From positions 373,902 through 437,901 of the forward strand of contig NW_022985461.1 of assembly GCF_010093595.1 (NCBI RefSeq): DNA of 64,000 bases, given 5' to 3'. Each line of letters begins with the position of its first letter. Position 1 is the stretch's first letter. Of the stretch, positions 32,756-45,338 are shown in pieces. The stretch comes from Mytilinidion resinicola (taxonomy: Eukaryota; Ascomycota; Dothideomycetes; Mytilinidiales; Mytilinidiaceae). The translations under genes were made by a program, and so were the position numbers. The notes under the pieces were generated by a model, which had not been told where the DNA came from, searched no databases, and saw only the letters and a list, made by a program, of their open reading frames with translations.

Positions 32756-35700
32756 TCAAAAATAGCCCTCGCAGTAAGGCTCAAATCCGTACGAAGCACA
32801 GCCCTCCGTCCATGTCCCACCGGCGCCCCCATTACCTGTGCAGTCCTTCCACAGAGACTTCAAGATATTGTCGAAGTCTCCGCCATACACATCGTGGCTG
32901 GGCTCAGCCGTGCAGCCTTCTGTCCAGTTGGCGTTGAAGACATACATTGCATTTGAGTAACCGTCGGTGTAGCTCATGAAAGCACGGCCATGCTTAGGAT
33001 CCGGACTGAGTACTTGGAGTTTCTTGTTGATGTCCTTCTTCCACAACGCGATCGTTTTATCGATATAGGACTCTTGGATGTCGCCGTCTGTACATTTCCA
33101 TCTAGTGGGGTTACAGACGAGAGCGCCTTCGGTGACTTGCGGTGCAGGAGTTGAAGTTGGAGCGCTGTCAGACGGGGTTGTGGATGTAGCTGAGGGTGGT
33201 AGATCCATGCAGAATGGTTGGAATCCGAATTGTACACAGCCCTCGGTGTGATTTCCGCCTGGTTTGATTTAGTCACATAGAATAAGAGCAGTATCCATAC
33301 ACTTACCGCTACCCTGATTGTCTTTACAGTTGAATACTGTGTCCTTGAATATATCCTTGCAAACGGAAAGGTCGGAAGTAAATTGATGTTGGGTTTCGAG
33401 TTCACATCCCATAGCCCACTCGACGAAGAATTCGTAGCTGACTCGCCCATACGCTTCCGGGAAATTACGCCGTGCATTATTGGAATCCATCCATGTATTT
33501 TGCAGCGAGGTGCAGAAGTCTGAAGCAGCTTCATCAACGTAGTTTGGTTGGACAGAACCTCTCTGGCAAGTGCTCATCGTATTGTCATTGCAGACCAGTG
33601 GCCCTTCAAAGGGCTCATTCGTCGCAGCTGGAGCTGGACTAGACGCCGTTGGTGAGGATATCGAAATAGTGAAGAGATTGAAGGATTTCTGAGAAGTACT
33701 AAAGGAAGCGTCCGTCGATGAAGATTTGGAGGTTACGGAGACCGTTGCTGTGGAGACTGGTAGGGTTGGGAAGAGATCCAAGGACTCCGTGGAAAACTGC
33801 GAAGTGCTGAAGGTCGATAATGAAGTGAAGGAAGCTATAGAAGAAACCGACGAAGATGATGTTACAGTGGACGTTACAGGGGAGTCCAAAGAGGTTTGAG
33901 AGGGATTGAAAGTCGATGAAAAGGCGGAGGAAAATATCGCTGAGGTAGGCGTACAAGCGAATCCGAAATCGCCGAAGTCGAAGGCAGTGCCTACAAAATG
34001 GCCACTTGACATAATGGGGACGTCGGTGGCGTTCAGGGAGGGGAATCCGGATGGTGTTGCTGTAGGAACGTCTGACTGGGATGATTGAGGTACATTCGCA
34101 CGTCGCATGTTTGCCTGCACGCCGATACTTCGTTTTTGAGCTTTTACAGCACAGATTCTAGCAGGACAGTGAGTATGAAACAAATAACGATCATCGAGAA
34201 GTACATACCCCTCAGGCGCTCTATTGTAAGCAGCGTTCAGGCTTCCGGGAACAAGATTCGACATGTACACGAGTTTCTGTTTGTTACTGTCTGTAATAGA
34301 TTGTCCTAGCGGATGGAGGGGACGTGAATGTCGGACTAGGTACTGTTTGATACCCGTAGCAGTGAAGCGACCTCCCGGCTGCTGCGCAGCAACAGCATCT
34401 AAGGACATAAAGTATGCTACTAGTCCAGACTGCATGATGTCAGAAAAGCATGAAGGGAAGTATGATGAAAAGAGACACCTACTACTTGACCCGCGGAAAA
34501 ACTGGTTCCTTCCGCACCTGCAAAGGCGCTGCCAGGGATGTTCTTGAGAGTCGTAGCGGAAGTCGCCCGGTATGGAGCGTACAAAGTCATGGAACCCCCG
34601 ACGTTAGGTAGCTGTGGCGAGGTGAAAATCGCAAGAGTACCATCTTCTTCAATCCCTCCCACGGTAATCAGACTATTATCCGAAGTACCATGCAGCGTTA
34701 CTGCATTCTGGTTAAGTGGGAAGAATTCGTCCATGTTATCAGTCCCAGGGTTCCCATCGTTTCCTGCACCCACCACAAGGGCGATGTTGTTACGATCGCA
34801 GTACTCAAGCGCCACCCGCATTACCTTTACTATGTCATGGAAGCTTGCGTCAAGCGGGGTGACAGCTAGGTGGTATGTTAGATTCAACCTTAGCAGATCG
34901 AGTAGTGCACTTTACCCATGCTCAGATTTATGACAGCCTTTCCTTGTCGGCCTTTCGCCAAAACGTCCGTGATAGCCCAATTGAATGCATGGAACAGTGC
35001 ATGACCTTGTACTTCCTGAAGTATCCATTGCCTCCGGGACGCTGGATTCCGATTCTTGATCGCGTTTATCGTCTTGACGAAAACTAGCTCTGCCTGTGAA
35101 GCCACTCCGGCTGAGAGGCCACCAGCTACACTTCCAACACGGGTTCCATGACCTTTGTAAAAGACACCATCAAAACCCCCATAGTCCTCCATATCTTGCG
35201 GGGCTTGTAAATTAGATGAAACCCCATTCAATGTGAGATGGTTTGGAGCAACGTATGTCCTGATCGGTTCTCGGCCATGGGCATCGTTGTCGTCAAGAGC
35301 GAATTCCTGCAAGTATTAGATAACGCCTCCCCGTATGAGGCATTCAACGTTGTAGGAGATTAGATTCTTACATCTGTTGCATCGCCCTGCGAGTAGCCAC
35401 TATCAATGATATATATGGTAGTACCCCTGCCAAGCGAAGGGTCAAAGATGTATGCTCCAGGAACAGGACCAGGACTCTGCTGTGATATCATGTTGAGGTG
35501 GTTAATGTTCCGATCTGGAAGTGTCCATTGCCTCTTAGACAAATTAGGGTTGGCTGGGTATGCGTCTTGGTTGGTTGGAGGAGCCCTGGGTTTAATTTTC
35601 TCTCTTGTAGGAATGACAGCAGTTAGCTGCCTGTCTCCATTACCATTTCCAAGTCGGTTGACTAAGATCGCCTGTACAAAGGGATACAGCTCAGTATTGT

Positions 35701-37950
35701 TGAGTTCGTTGGCCTTCTCGACGGATAGCGTAGTCGAATAGTACGGGCAGTAAGTGATCTCCTGGGGTGGAAAATAGCCCGCAGTGTCATCCAGTTCGGA
35801 TGCAAACTTCTTAAAATCGTCGTATGCGGTGCCGAGCTTGGCAATTATCAGATAGCTTTGCGACGTAGCTGAAGCTGACTGCGAGGACGATGAGATCGTG
35901 GTCGACGAGGTAGTGGCCGTAGAGAGTGTCGTCGTCTGCTGAGTTCCCGACGATGAGAAGGAAGATTGCTGCGCAGTGGAAGCTTGTAAAGACGTGGACG
36001 TCCCTGACCCAGTAGGAAAAGTTGTCGACGGAACGCTGGTTGCTAGCGAGGACTGTGAATCAGACTTCGTCGGGGTTGGCGAATCGTCCACCGGCTCTAG
36101 TTCCGAAAGTGCAGAAAGATCTGGAATCTCAAGACCAAGACCACCCTTTGGTTTTGCCACGCTCGGATCTAGGAGGTCTCTCAGTTGTGTCGCTACGTCT
36201 TTAGTAAGTTCAGGGGGGCCGCCCTTCTTGAGCCCGTTCAGCAGGTTCTTAGCAGCATTGACAACGTTGGTAAGGTGCCGTGCTTCCAGCCAAGCATTCT
36301 TGAGAAGCGATCCAACGTCTGGTGGGCCATTTTTGAACTTGCCGTCCATAGACTTTAGGTCATTGCCAAAGTCAGAAGGAAACTCATCAGTAAGATCGTT
36401 GACGGTATGGGCGAAATCTTGGGCAGCTTAGTTTAGTCAGCCAAATGCACCTCAGTATAGGACACCGCATCGTCATAGGTCTGTGTATACGCTTCTACCA
36501 CCATTTCTTCAACGGGTCGGTAAGAATCTGGGGCCATAGGCCGCGCTCCATTCTGTGTAAACTAGTCTACAGCGACCTGAGGTGGCTCGATGACTTGACC
36601 GACAGTTCAAAACGATGGGCTTCCATCTCGGTTTGATCCATTGAAGAATGTCAAGCAGTAGTAAACCAGTTTACACAGACTGAGGGCAAGAGAATGTGAC
36701 AGAAATGAGCGAGACTTACTTCCGTCAAGCAAATTTAGCTTGTTGGTGATGGCATCATGGTCGACGGTATCCACGGCGCCTTTCACAAAGGGTTCCATAT
36801 CCTTCACAATACCTCCAGCCCCTTCAGCGGCGTCTTTTGCTGTATTGACTAAGCATCCGATAGCTCCGAAAAGACCTTTGCAATTAGAGCCGGGCTTCTT
36901 CTTTTTCTGCGGTCCTCCTGGCTTAGCCACAATACCGTCACCAAGGTCGGTCTGGCCTTTGAGTGTTGACGGGATAGGCATATTTGCTCCAGCTATGATC
37001 ACACCGGAGGGTGACATCTCAACCTGTTGGACTGCACTCGCAGATGGAAGGATGCGCGGTATCGTGAACGGGAATGGAAGAAGCACAAATTCGTCGTTAT
37101 CCATGATGATATTCACTTCGTTTGCCAGGGCAGAAAAGTTCCCATAGGTAGGAGCGGGATTGGCGGTCACCATTGCGCCTTGACAAGAAAGAGCCTGTAG
37201 TGCTGTTCCTGTAGCCTCGAGAGGTATCGTGACTGTGCCGCACACCACTTCTGTGGGGCCGATTATGATGTTTCCGCCGGTCGACTGGCTAATGGTTCTG
37301 GTGATGGTATCGAAAGGATAGATGTTGGATCCAATAATAATATCAGGTCCCTGTGGATTGGGCGTAATCTGGATGGTCGAAGTCTGAATAGAAGTGACAG
37401 TGGCTGTGACTTGTACGGTAGAGGGTGGTGGAATATTAACGCTGGAGCTAGTGGAGCCGCTTGAAATCTGATTGGCTGTAGATACTGAAGCGGAATTGAT
37501 CGCGGTCGAAGAACTGACAGTATCCTCTGAAGTTTGAGATGTAACTATGCTGAACACCGAAGTGCCTTGAGACTGGAACGTGGCGATGATGGATGATCCG
37601 GAAACAGCGGGGCCGACCAGGCCAGAAGGACCTCCAGAGGGACTATCTGAACCAATCTTATGACCCTCTCGTCTCCACACGACTCCTTCTTGTGGCACAG
37701 ATATAGAAAATGTTGGAAATGGCGAGGAACTTGGTGGAGGTGATGTTTGAGGGCGAAACAGCCTCAAAGGATTCGGGAAGTTTTTGAAGTAGGGAATTTG
37801 TACTTGAGTGATGTCAAGGAATAAGAATTGAACAACAAAAGCTATCAGTAGAAGCTCGGCCTGCTATCATCAGTGGCTGTATACAATATAAGATGGCTTC
37901 AAGCTTACTAAAATGACGTTGGTCCAGGACCGTAGCATTTGGCCTAGCAT
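32756..37950 (-). CDS. very large subtilisin-like serine protease (S8) with extra domains
   Basis: Seven exons join in phase: 37909-37950, 36720-37860, 35372-36426, 34916-35306, 34483-34865, 33307-34429 and 32756-33258, giving 1545 residues. All borders are GT-AG. The start MLGQMLRSWTNVIL leads into a hydrophobic segment (LLLIAFVVQFLFL), a signal peptide or anchor; an ATG four codons in is an alternative start. Residues 30-395 and 395-620 are Ser/Thr-rich with little known similarity. The S8 triad is clear: Asp about 736 (IYIIDSGYSQ), His about 799 (GHGTRVGSVAGG), Asn in VVGAGNDG and Ser about 998 (GTSFSAGQV). Another Ser/Thr-rich linker follows, then two related Cys-rich modules at the end (each starting EG-LVCN and ending TEGC...FGF/YGF-PC). 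Most secreted fungal subtilases are near 400 residues, so this is unusual. It is probably secreted or wall-bound. A possible 51 bp in-frame intron (GTATGT...TAG, about 34159-34209) would remove 17 residues. Confidence 0.85.
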
Positions 37951-38734
37951 GTCGGTCAATGGAGAAACCTTGCGTAACCAATATGATCCTAAATGAGGCA
38001 GGTATATTGGAACGGACGAAGGCTGCAAAGAAAGACAATCGACAGTATCACAGAACGAGGGAATACGGAAGGGCGCATTCGAAAAAGATGCCGCAGTGCG
38101 GCACATAGTCTCAAGAGACTGCAGAAAGAAGCGAGTATGCGTTTCTAACACCATCATTGAGGCACATGAAGTACACGGTGGATTGATCTATAATTGCGCT
38201 TTCGTTAAGACGACGACTAGGTGCCAAGCCATCTTGATTGGGACTGCGATACCCGATCGAGAAATGAAAAGAGCCGCATTTCTGCAATGGCGGCTATCTT
38301 GGAATAAAACTGTGGTTGGATCCCCAGCAGCGAATGTCCGGCTGGGCGGTTATACTCTGATATTTCGGATGCTAGAAAGCCTGATTAGCCGCTCGTCTGT
38401 GCCACATGTTGGCATGGCAGCAGATGTAGGAACCTGCGGGGGTCGAAAACACGTTCAACTGGGATATGACCCCTCCATGGCGCAGTTGCAGGTGATGTGG
38501 TGTTGAATGTTGATGAGAGGGTGAGGCACAGTTCTACGCGCCAAGACGCCGCGGAGCTGCAATCATGCTGGCATATTCTTAGTACACGGCGGGTATCTTA
38601 GGTCTGGTACGAGGAAGTGCAAAGATATGGTCAGTGTTTGCAAAAGCGATTGATCCACGGTAGGGTATTGAAGAGATGCGGTCGTCAAAGGCCTTGGCAT
38701 CAGGCTCAAACCTTGGAAGACGGGCCGGAGCCGC
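37951..38734. other. upstream region of the subtilase gene
   Basis: Presumed promoter of the protease. The frame of exon 1 stays open upstream for some distance, but no protein similarity is apparent there. Confidence 0.4.
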
Positions 38735-38975
38735 TTAACTACGTGGGATAGAGCATGCAGAGGTCCTGATGATATTAGCTGCTGGAAGATGAAAGAGATT
38801 AACTTGTGAAAAGGTGGAAGGGTAGCATGATGTGAAGAGGTGCAGCCTCGCGAGGTGGGGTTGCCCGCTATCTCGACGCTTGTAGACGCGGCCTGTTCAC
38901 GCTTCACGTGACTCTCTAGCCACATTGAGATACTAAGATCTATTCCCGAGTAGAATACGTTCTGGTACTTGTAAT
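38735..38975 (+). repeat. right copy of the direct repeat flanking the subtilase gene
   Basis: Matches 32130-32400 in the same orientation over about 240 bp with scattered substitutions and small indels. There is no BTB-like gene body beside this copy, so it may be all that remains of a duplicated segment. Confidence 0.75.
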
Positions 38976-39130
38976 TGGGCACGTTAAATATGTTTTACTT
39001 TCCGCTTAGTGAGCCATGAGCTTTTGGTGCATAAACAAAATGACCACCCTGAACTCCAAATTTTTCCTTGGTATCTAAATGCAAGAGTAATGCTCAAAAA
39101 AGTTCAGTCTAGGAGATGGTCTAATGCAGA

Positions 39131-40506
39131 TCATAGGCCAAGTTTCTCGTTCTTTTCAAAAACTTTCTGCCCGAACTTCCAGACTTGCTCTACCTCGAGC
39201 TTCTTCTCACCTGCCTCGGTGCCTTGCAGCTCTAGGATCACAATGTCGGCATCGGCTCCTGGGTCTAAGGTGCCCTTGACACCGTGAAGCCCAAGCATGC
39301 GTGCTGGCGTCTCGGTGACTGCCTTTAGAGCCTCTGGTACGCTTGCGCCACTCCAATTTAGAAAGTTGGTTACACACTCGATCAACGAGATGGACGAGCC
39401 TGCAATCTTGCCGTCGGTGCCCTCGAGCGTGAGCAGCGGGCCTTTCTTGATGATGCGAGAGCCATTTGTCCAGTCGTAAGTACCATCCGGCAGACCCACG
39501 AGCGACATGGCGTCAGTGACTAATATGAACCCATCCGGGTGCGCATTCCACGCGATCTTGATGGTCGTGCGGTGCAGGTGGATTCCATCTGCAATGATGC
39601 CGAAGTAGGGCTTAACGTAGCCCAGAGTGGTGGACGCAGTGCCCAATAGCCCGAAGATACCTGGGTTGCGGTGGTGGAGGGGCCGCATGGCGTTGAACAG
39701 GTGCGTTATCATTCCGGCGCCAGCAGCCATTCCAGCGCGCGCCTCTTCGTATGTTGCCTCGCTGTGACCAATCGACACGCGTATGTCGCGAGTTTTGAGG
39801 GCTGGGATGCATGAAAGCGCTCCTGGAAGCTCAGGTGCAAGGGTGATATATTTGATTGGCGAAGGCGAGACTAGGTTTGCAGCACCGTAACACTCTTCGA
39901 GGTCGAGGATGCCGTGGGGAGCAGTGCGGAGGACCGAGACGTCGTGGATGCCATTCTTCGTCGGGCTAATGAACGGGCCTTCGCAGTGGGCCCCAAGAGA
40001 CTCGGAGCCGGCAGAGGGGTCGCGTGGTGCACCGGAAGGTCCAAGGAAGGGAAGGGCCTAGGAGATCAATTAGCACTGTGTTGCGGACAGTGATGCTGTA
40101 ACTGTGCTTAGCGGACCTTGTGATACACCTCGGCCTTCTGACTTGTAAGGGTTGGCAGGTATGATGTGACGCCCGTCTTGATCAGGCTCTTGTTGACACG
40201 CAGCACGCCTTTGCCGTAGCTAGCTGCCCCATCTTCGGGAATGACGGAGAAGTCGACGCCATAGGCGCCGTTGAGCTGCGAGTCGATGAGGCCGGGCGAG
40301 ACGATGCGACCGCCAAGGTCGAGGACGCGATCTGGTACTGCGCGCTGCTCGTAGAAGACTTCCTGGCTCTTGAGGATCTTGCCGTTGATAGAGCTGATCC
40401 AGAGGTCTTCCTTGACGAGCTGGTTGCCTTTGACCAGCAGGCAGTTTGTGAACTTGGTGATGCCGCTCGGTGTATGGCTTTCGTACTCCGTGACCGCGGA
40501 CGGCAT
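39131..40506 (-). CDS. dac1: N-acetylglucosamine-6-phosphate deacetylase
   Basis: It removes acetate from GlcNAc-6-phosphate to give glucosamine-6-phosphate, the second intracellular step of GlcNAc use. Exons 40117-40506 and 39131-40057 join in phase to 438 residues; the donor is GTCCGC, a weak but valid GT site. Amidohydrolase marks are present: GGRIVSPGLIDSQLNG, the metal-ligand Glu in AHCEGPFISPTKNG, His in VSIGHSEATYEEA, HLFNAMRPLHHRNPG, DGIHLHRTTIK and the catalytic Asp in LVTDAMSLVGLPDG. The length fits the family. The start MPSAVTEYESHTPSG is preceded by DNA without protein character. It is divergent from the GH3 gene, with 741 bp between start codons. Confidence 0.96.
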
Positions 40507-41247
40507 TTTGGTGGGGTGCCGTGGAGGGGTTGATGCGGTGGAATGTATGTAGAGGACGGGGACAAAGAATAGATGGTATGTATGGAAATAGAGTGCGAGC
40601 ACTCCTTGAAGATGGTGGTGGGTAGAGGAGAGAAATGTTGGTTGAGAAAGTCTCAACAGTGAATACCTAGCAGCGGGGCATACTTTTATCAGATTGCCCC
40701 ATGGATGCAGAAGCTACTTCGTCATCGTCACGAGGAGAAGAGTTTTACGTGAAGCTCCAGCTCTCGAGACGCCTGCGCTGCTAACGGGGCTTATCGTGAG
40801 GCGCTGGCTGGCCTGATTCCCGGTGACATTGGCGATGAATACCACAATAGCGCTACGACATGGCATGGCCGCAGACCCGCGCGGTCACGACAGGCACTGC
40901 GACAATAAAGTCGATAAGAGCTCTGATTCTGGATATCGCCGATGAAACTCTTGGGGCTCGCCAATCGGTAGGGGCCGGCTAGGGTGCCATCACCTCTCGC
41001 CAGGCCTCGCCGCTGATGCAACTCTGCACTCTGCGCTCCACCGCAAGGGACCTCGCCAGCCCAGCCACAGTGTAACCCCACGCCCGCTCGCCTTCCGGGT
41101 TGCAAAGAATGCTTGATACCACGTCGCTGCCCATACATCGCGTATCCGTACATCGACTGGCTCACGCTTAATCGGCTCGCGCAATCCATTCCAAGACTCC
41201 ACTTACCACCGTCGCCCTGCCGAACTGCCTCCCGGGTCGCCAGCAAT
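40507..41247. promoter_or_regulatory. divergent promoter of dac1 and nag3
   Basis: The two genes start away from each other, so this interval should carry shared control sites for GlcNAc induction. No certain binding site for the Ndt80-like regulator was identified by eye. Confidence 0.6.
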
Positions 41248-44200
41248 ATGGCGAGCAAGGCGAAGCTGGATCCCGTCTGGGACGACTTGGACAGGTACCG
41301 TGTCCCGATCCTCTCCGCCAAGTGGCTGCCACTAACGAGTGTAGGACTATGGTGTGTTTGATCTCCCATGGCACGCCATGCGGTCCATATGCTGACTGGC
41401 CCAGGGCCAACTGTTTATGATGGGATTTGATGGGACCACCGTGACCCCACAGATCCGGACTCTGATCGAGAAGCACCATTTAGGCTGCATCCTACTAACC
41501 GCAAAGAACCTGAAGTGTGAGCATAAACTGACCTCGCTTCATATGCAACCACCACCCAAGTCTGTCCACTAACACCATGAAGCTGCCGAGGAAACCACAA
41601 AACTGTGCTACGAGTTGCAGAAAGTAGCCCATGATGCCGGCCATCCAGTGCCACTGGCCATCGGCGTCGACCAGGAGAATGGAGGCGTCAACAGCCTTTT
41701 CGATGAAATTTATATCCGGCAGTATCCCAGCAACATGGGAATCGCCGCCACTGGCTCAACAGATCTGGCCTTCGAGGTTGCCAAAGCCACAGCACAAGAG
41801 ATTTCAGCTTGCGGTATCAACTGGATATTTGGACCGTGTCTAGATGTTCTGACCAATGCTCGGAACCAGCCCCTGGGTGTTAGGACCGCGGGTGATGACC
41901 CGCAAGAAGTTTCTGCCTACGGTGTAGCCTTCATGAAAGGTTACAAGGAAGCTGGTGTTGTCACTCTCGGAAAGCACTTTCCTTCCTACGGAAACCTTGA
42001 GTTTCTTGGATCCACCCTAGACGTCCCCATCATCACCGAGTCACTAGAACAGCTGAGCCTGAGTGCTCTCATTCCGTTCCGCAATGCCATCCAACAAGGC
42101 TTAGATTCAATGATGGTCGGCGGATGTGCCATGTCTTCGGCAGGTTTGAACGCTATGCACGCCTGCCTCTCGGATCAAGTTGTTGATGGACTGCTCCGGT
42201 CAGACCTCAAGTTTGATGGTGTCGTCGTCTCAGAATGCCTCGAGATGGAGGCCTTGAGCCACAACATAGGCGTCGGTGGAGGCACTGTTATGGCCGTCAA
42301 CGCCGGCTGCGACGTCATTCTCCTCTGTCGGTCCTTCCAAGTCCAGCAGGAAGCCATCAAGGGTCTGAAAACTGGAATCGAGAATTCCATGATCACCAAG
42401 GACAGGATCTACAACTCGCTCCGCCGAGTTCTGACCATGAAGCTAAGATGCACATCGTGGGAGAAGGCGCTCCACCCCCCTGGAATAGCTTTCCTCGAAA
42501 CGCTGCAACCGTCACACACCGCTCTATCAACAAAAGCATATAACTCATCCATCACTGTTGTTCGAGACAAGAACCGACTACTACCGCTGACCAATATCAT
42601 CGACAGCGAAGAAGAGCTTCTTCTCCTAACCCCGCTTGTCAAACCTCTCGCCGCATCTGCAGCATCACGTGCTTTGTCAGAGACGGCTGCCACAGGGTCC
42701 CCTGAGCCTGCAGTTTGGGAGCGGAGTGCCTCAGTAATGAGTGGAGAGCGAGTATTTCGGGAACTTGGGAGATCACTCGCACGACAACGGAGTGGACGCG
42801 TTCTCCACACGTCATACACCGCTAACGGCGTCCGTCCAGTCCACGAGAATCTGATTAACAGAGCCAGTGCCATTATAGTCATGACCGCGGACGCAAATCG
42901 GAATTTGTACCAACATGGATTCACCAAACACGTGTCGATGATCTGCAATATGCAATACACCACCGGGGGAGAAAAGAGAGAGAAGCCTCTCATTGTCGTT
43001 TCGGTCAGCTCTCCTTACGATTTTGCTATGGACACCAGCATCGGAACATATATATGCACCTACGACTTCACGGAAACCGCGCTCAACAGCCTCGTAAAAG
43101 TTCTGTACGGCGAACTTTCACCCTCCGGGACACTGCCTGGAACGATCAGCAAGAGTCAGAAACTACACCACTCAAAGCAGCATTGGCTGGTCGAAACATA
43201 CAACGAGGAGCGCGATGCCAATGCTCTTGACAGCCTCATCATCGCCGTCATGGAGGGTACGCCGCCAAACCAACGCTCGGAGCTTTCAAGCGCAACATCA
43301 AACTCGTTCACATTACATCATCCGGAGGTCGTTGAAGCACATTTCGTTGTCCGAAATAGCAGCACCCAAGCTCTGTACGGCTTTTGTTCCACCTACTTCT
43401 TCCGGACGACTGGCACTGGAGTGATTGGCGCCCTATTCGTGGATCCTTCGCGGAGGAAACTCTCCATCGGTCATTCCCTACACAATCGAGCCATACGAAC
43501 TCTGTTACAGAGAGAAGGAATCAAGAGGTTTCAGCTGGGGTCCAGACTGCCAAGCATCTTTTTGGGTATCCCGACCGGACACGGGGGCGAGAGGAAGCGG
43601 CTCCGCTCCTGGTTTGCCAACCTCGGGTGGAGCGCAGCCCTATCACGGTCAGTGTGCAGCATGGTCGCCCGCAATCTGCTCACCTGGACACCTCCTGAAG
43701 GCATGGCAAAGAGTCTGGCCGGAGCCGGAGCTGAGTTTGACCTGGTGTATGGGTGGGAGTACTCAGGCCCTATCCTGGACCATATTAAGACAAGCAACCG
43801 CCAGGGGCTGGCTGAGGTCTACAAGATGGCGCTGTCAGATCCTTCAGCTTGTGGGATCATTCGGGCGAAACGACCAGAGGACGGAGCGCTCGTTGGAACC
43901 GTGGTTCTCTACAACATGCACTCACGGTTGGCGGAGTACGTGCCGCCCATAAAAGATCTGAACGAGATGGCGGGCGGCATCTCGTCGCCGGTCATCTCCC
44001 CCGCAGTCGGGGAGTACTCGACGTTGTTGCAGGGCCTCATTCTGCTAGGGATGCGGCAGATCAAGGCGCAGGGGTGCAATGCTTGCATCCTAGATTATGT
44101 GAGTACTGATTGGCGGAGTTCCGACTATCACGAGCTGACACATCGTAGATGGACGGGGACGGCAACTTTGATGGGTTTTCCGCCATGGGGTTCGACGTGC

Positions 44201-44262
44201 TGCACAACTTCGAGGAGGTGAGCTGCGACGCGGCGACGTGGACCATGATCCCGCCCTCGTAA
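41248..44262 (+). CDS. nag3: GH3 beta-N-acetylglucosaminidase fused to a GNAT-like acetyltransferase domain
   Basis: Four exons give about 944 residues: exon 1 41248 to about 41340 (its donor is uncertain), 41405-41516, 41583-44098 and 44149-44262. The first half is a glycoside hydrolase family 3 barrel: GQLFMMGFDGTTV, LIEKHHLGCILLTAKNLK, IGVDQENGGVNSLF, GPCLDVLTNARNQPLG, GKHFPSYGNLEFLGS and FDGVVVSECLEMEAL. The second half, after about residue 570, has GNAT features (GTGVIGALFVDPSRRKLSIG, SLHNRAIRTLLQREGI, then a second block with GALVGTVVLYNM). GH3 hexosaminidases of bacteria have KHFPGHGDT and a nucleophile Asp; here the matching places read KHFPSYGN and SEC, with Glu. The equivalent gene nag3 sits in the GlcNAc cluster of Trichoderma. 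It has no signal peptide, so it probably acts on intracellular GlcNAc conjugates. Confidence 0.88.
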
Positions 44263-45338
44263 TCTGGCTTGAGAGCTCATTTCCGGGACGGCTGCTGGGA
44301 CCGCGGCGCATCAGATGTACGAGTTGAAGAAATTGAGTCGCGGGGCAAGCACATAGCGCTGGCGGTGTATGCTGACTCGCCAACCGTCTAGGGAGTCTGT
44401 GATGATTAGGGCCGCGCATGAAGATGCCAAAGCCTGCTGAGTATCCGGCGGTGGGCGCACGTATGGGAAGCATGTTTCTCTTGGGTGTTTGACTTTGCTT
44501 GGATCTAGCCAGTCGGCGCGACGGATACCTTTGTAGCTGGGAGGAGTAGCATGGATAGGCGTCCGGGGTCGTCTTGATGGACGCCACTGGGCTATTGTTA
44601 CCGTCTTTTCAACCAGGCCACGCCTCGAACTGAGGCCAGCTGACGGCGTTTGGGCTGTTCTTGGGGCACCATGCGGACTGTTGGTGCCGTCTTTCGTCCA
44701 CACGCACGCCTCAAACGGAGGCCAAACTGCGGCGTGGTGGCGCGACTCTTGCTCCTGCGCCGGCTCGTCCGGCTCGTCCTGCTCGTCCTGCTCGTCGTGG
44801 GGGAGCCTAAAGCCGCACGTCAGCCGCCCACTGAATCGGTGGATAGCGGCCGCAGATCTCCAACGGCGAGCTGCCCAAGGTTCTGGAAGACTGCCCAAAG
44901 AAGGGCCTCCGCCATGCCCATTTCGCCGCGACACCGCACAACGCAGCAGCCTCGTCCTCGCCCTGCCCGCGCCGGCGGTGTCGGTGTCCCTGGCCAGCTG
45001 CCTGTTTGAGCGCGCTGCAGGCCACCGCATCGGGGGCACTGGCAGCGGTCGCACACGCTGCGCGACGAGCATTGCGGTGCCTTTATTTTCGGCCTCGCCC
45101 ACCCGCTCTGGCGCACCAAGCCCGTCGCTCTCTAGCCTGCGCCGGCCCCCTCGTCAACACCTCCCACGACTGGCCCGCCTTGCTGTCACCTCGAAGTCCG
45201 CCCTCCCCAGCCCACCCATATCCACCCTCGATCGAACTGTCTCGAGCTGCGTCGCATGTCGGACGGCGAGGCCTCCTTATTTGAACGCAGCCGCTCAAGG
45301 CACGCCCACGCCCGCCGCGATTCGGCCCTATCACCGCC
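44263..45338. promoter_or_regulatory. nag3 3' region and ron1 promoter
   Basis: About 1.1 kb, GC-rich, with long but unrecognisable frames on both strands. A (gctcgtcc)-like repeat lies near 44762-44790. It should hold the ron1 promoter and 5' UTR. Confidence 0.45.

Noticed and set aside
38563..38982. Minus-strand frame of 139 codons
   Set aside because: Covers the right-hand direct repeat; the left repeat copy does not keep the same frame, so it is not a conserved protein.
44311..45102. Minus-strand frame of 263 codons between nag3 and ron1
   Set aside because: Arg/Ala/Ser-rich without motif, lies over the ron1 promoter, and several other frames are equally open there.
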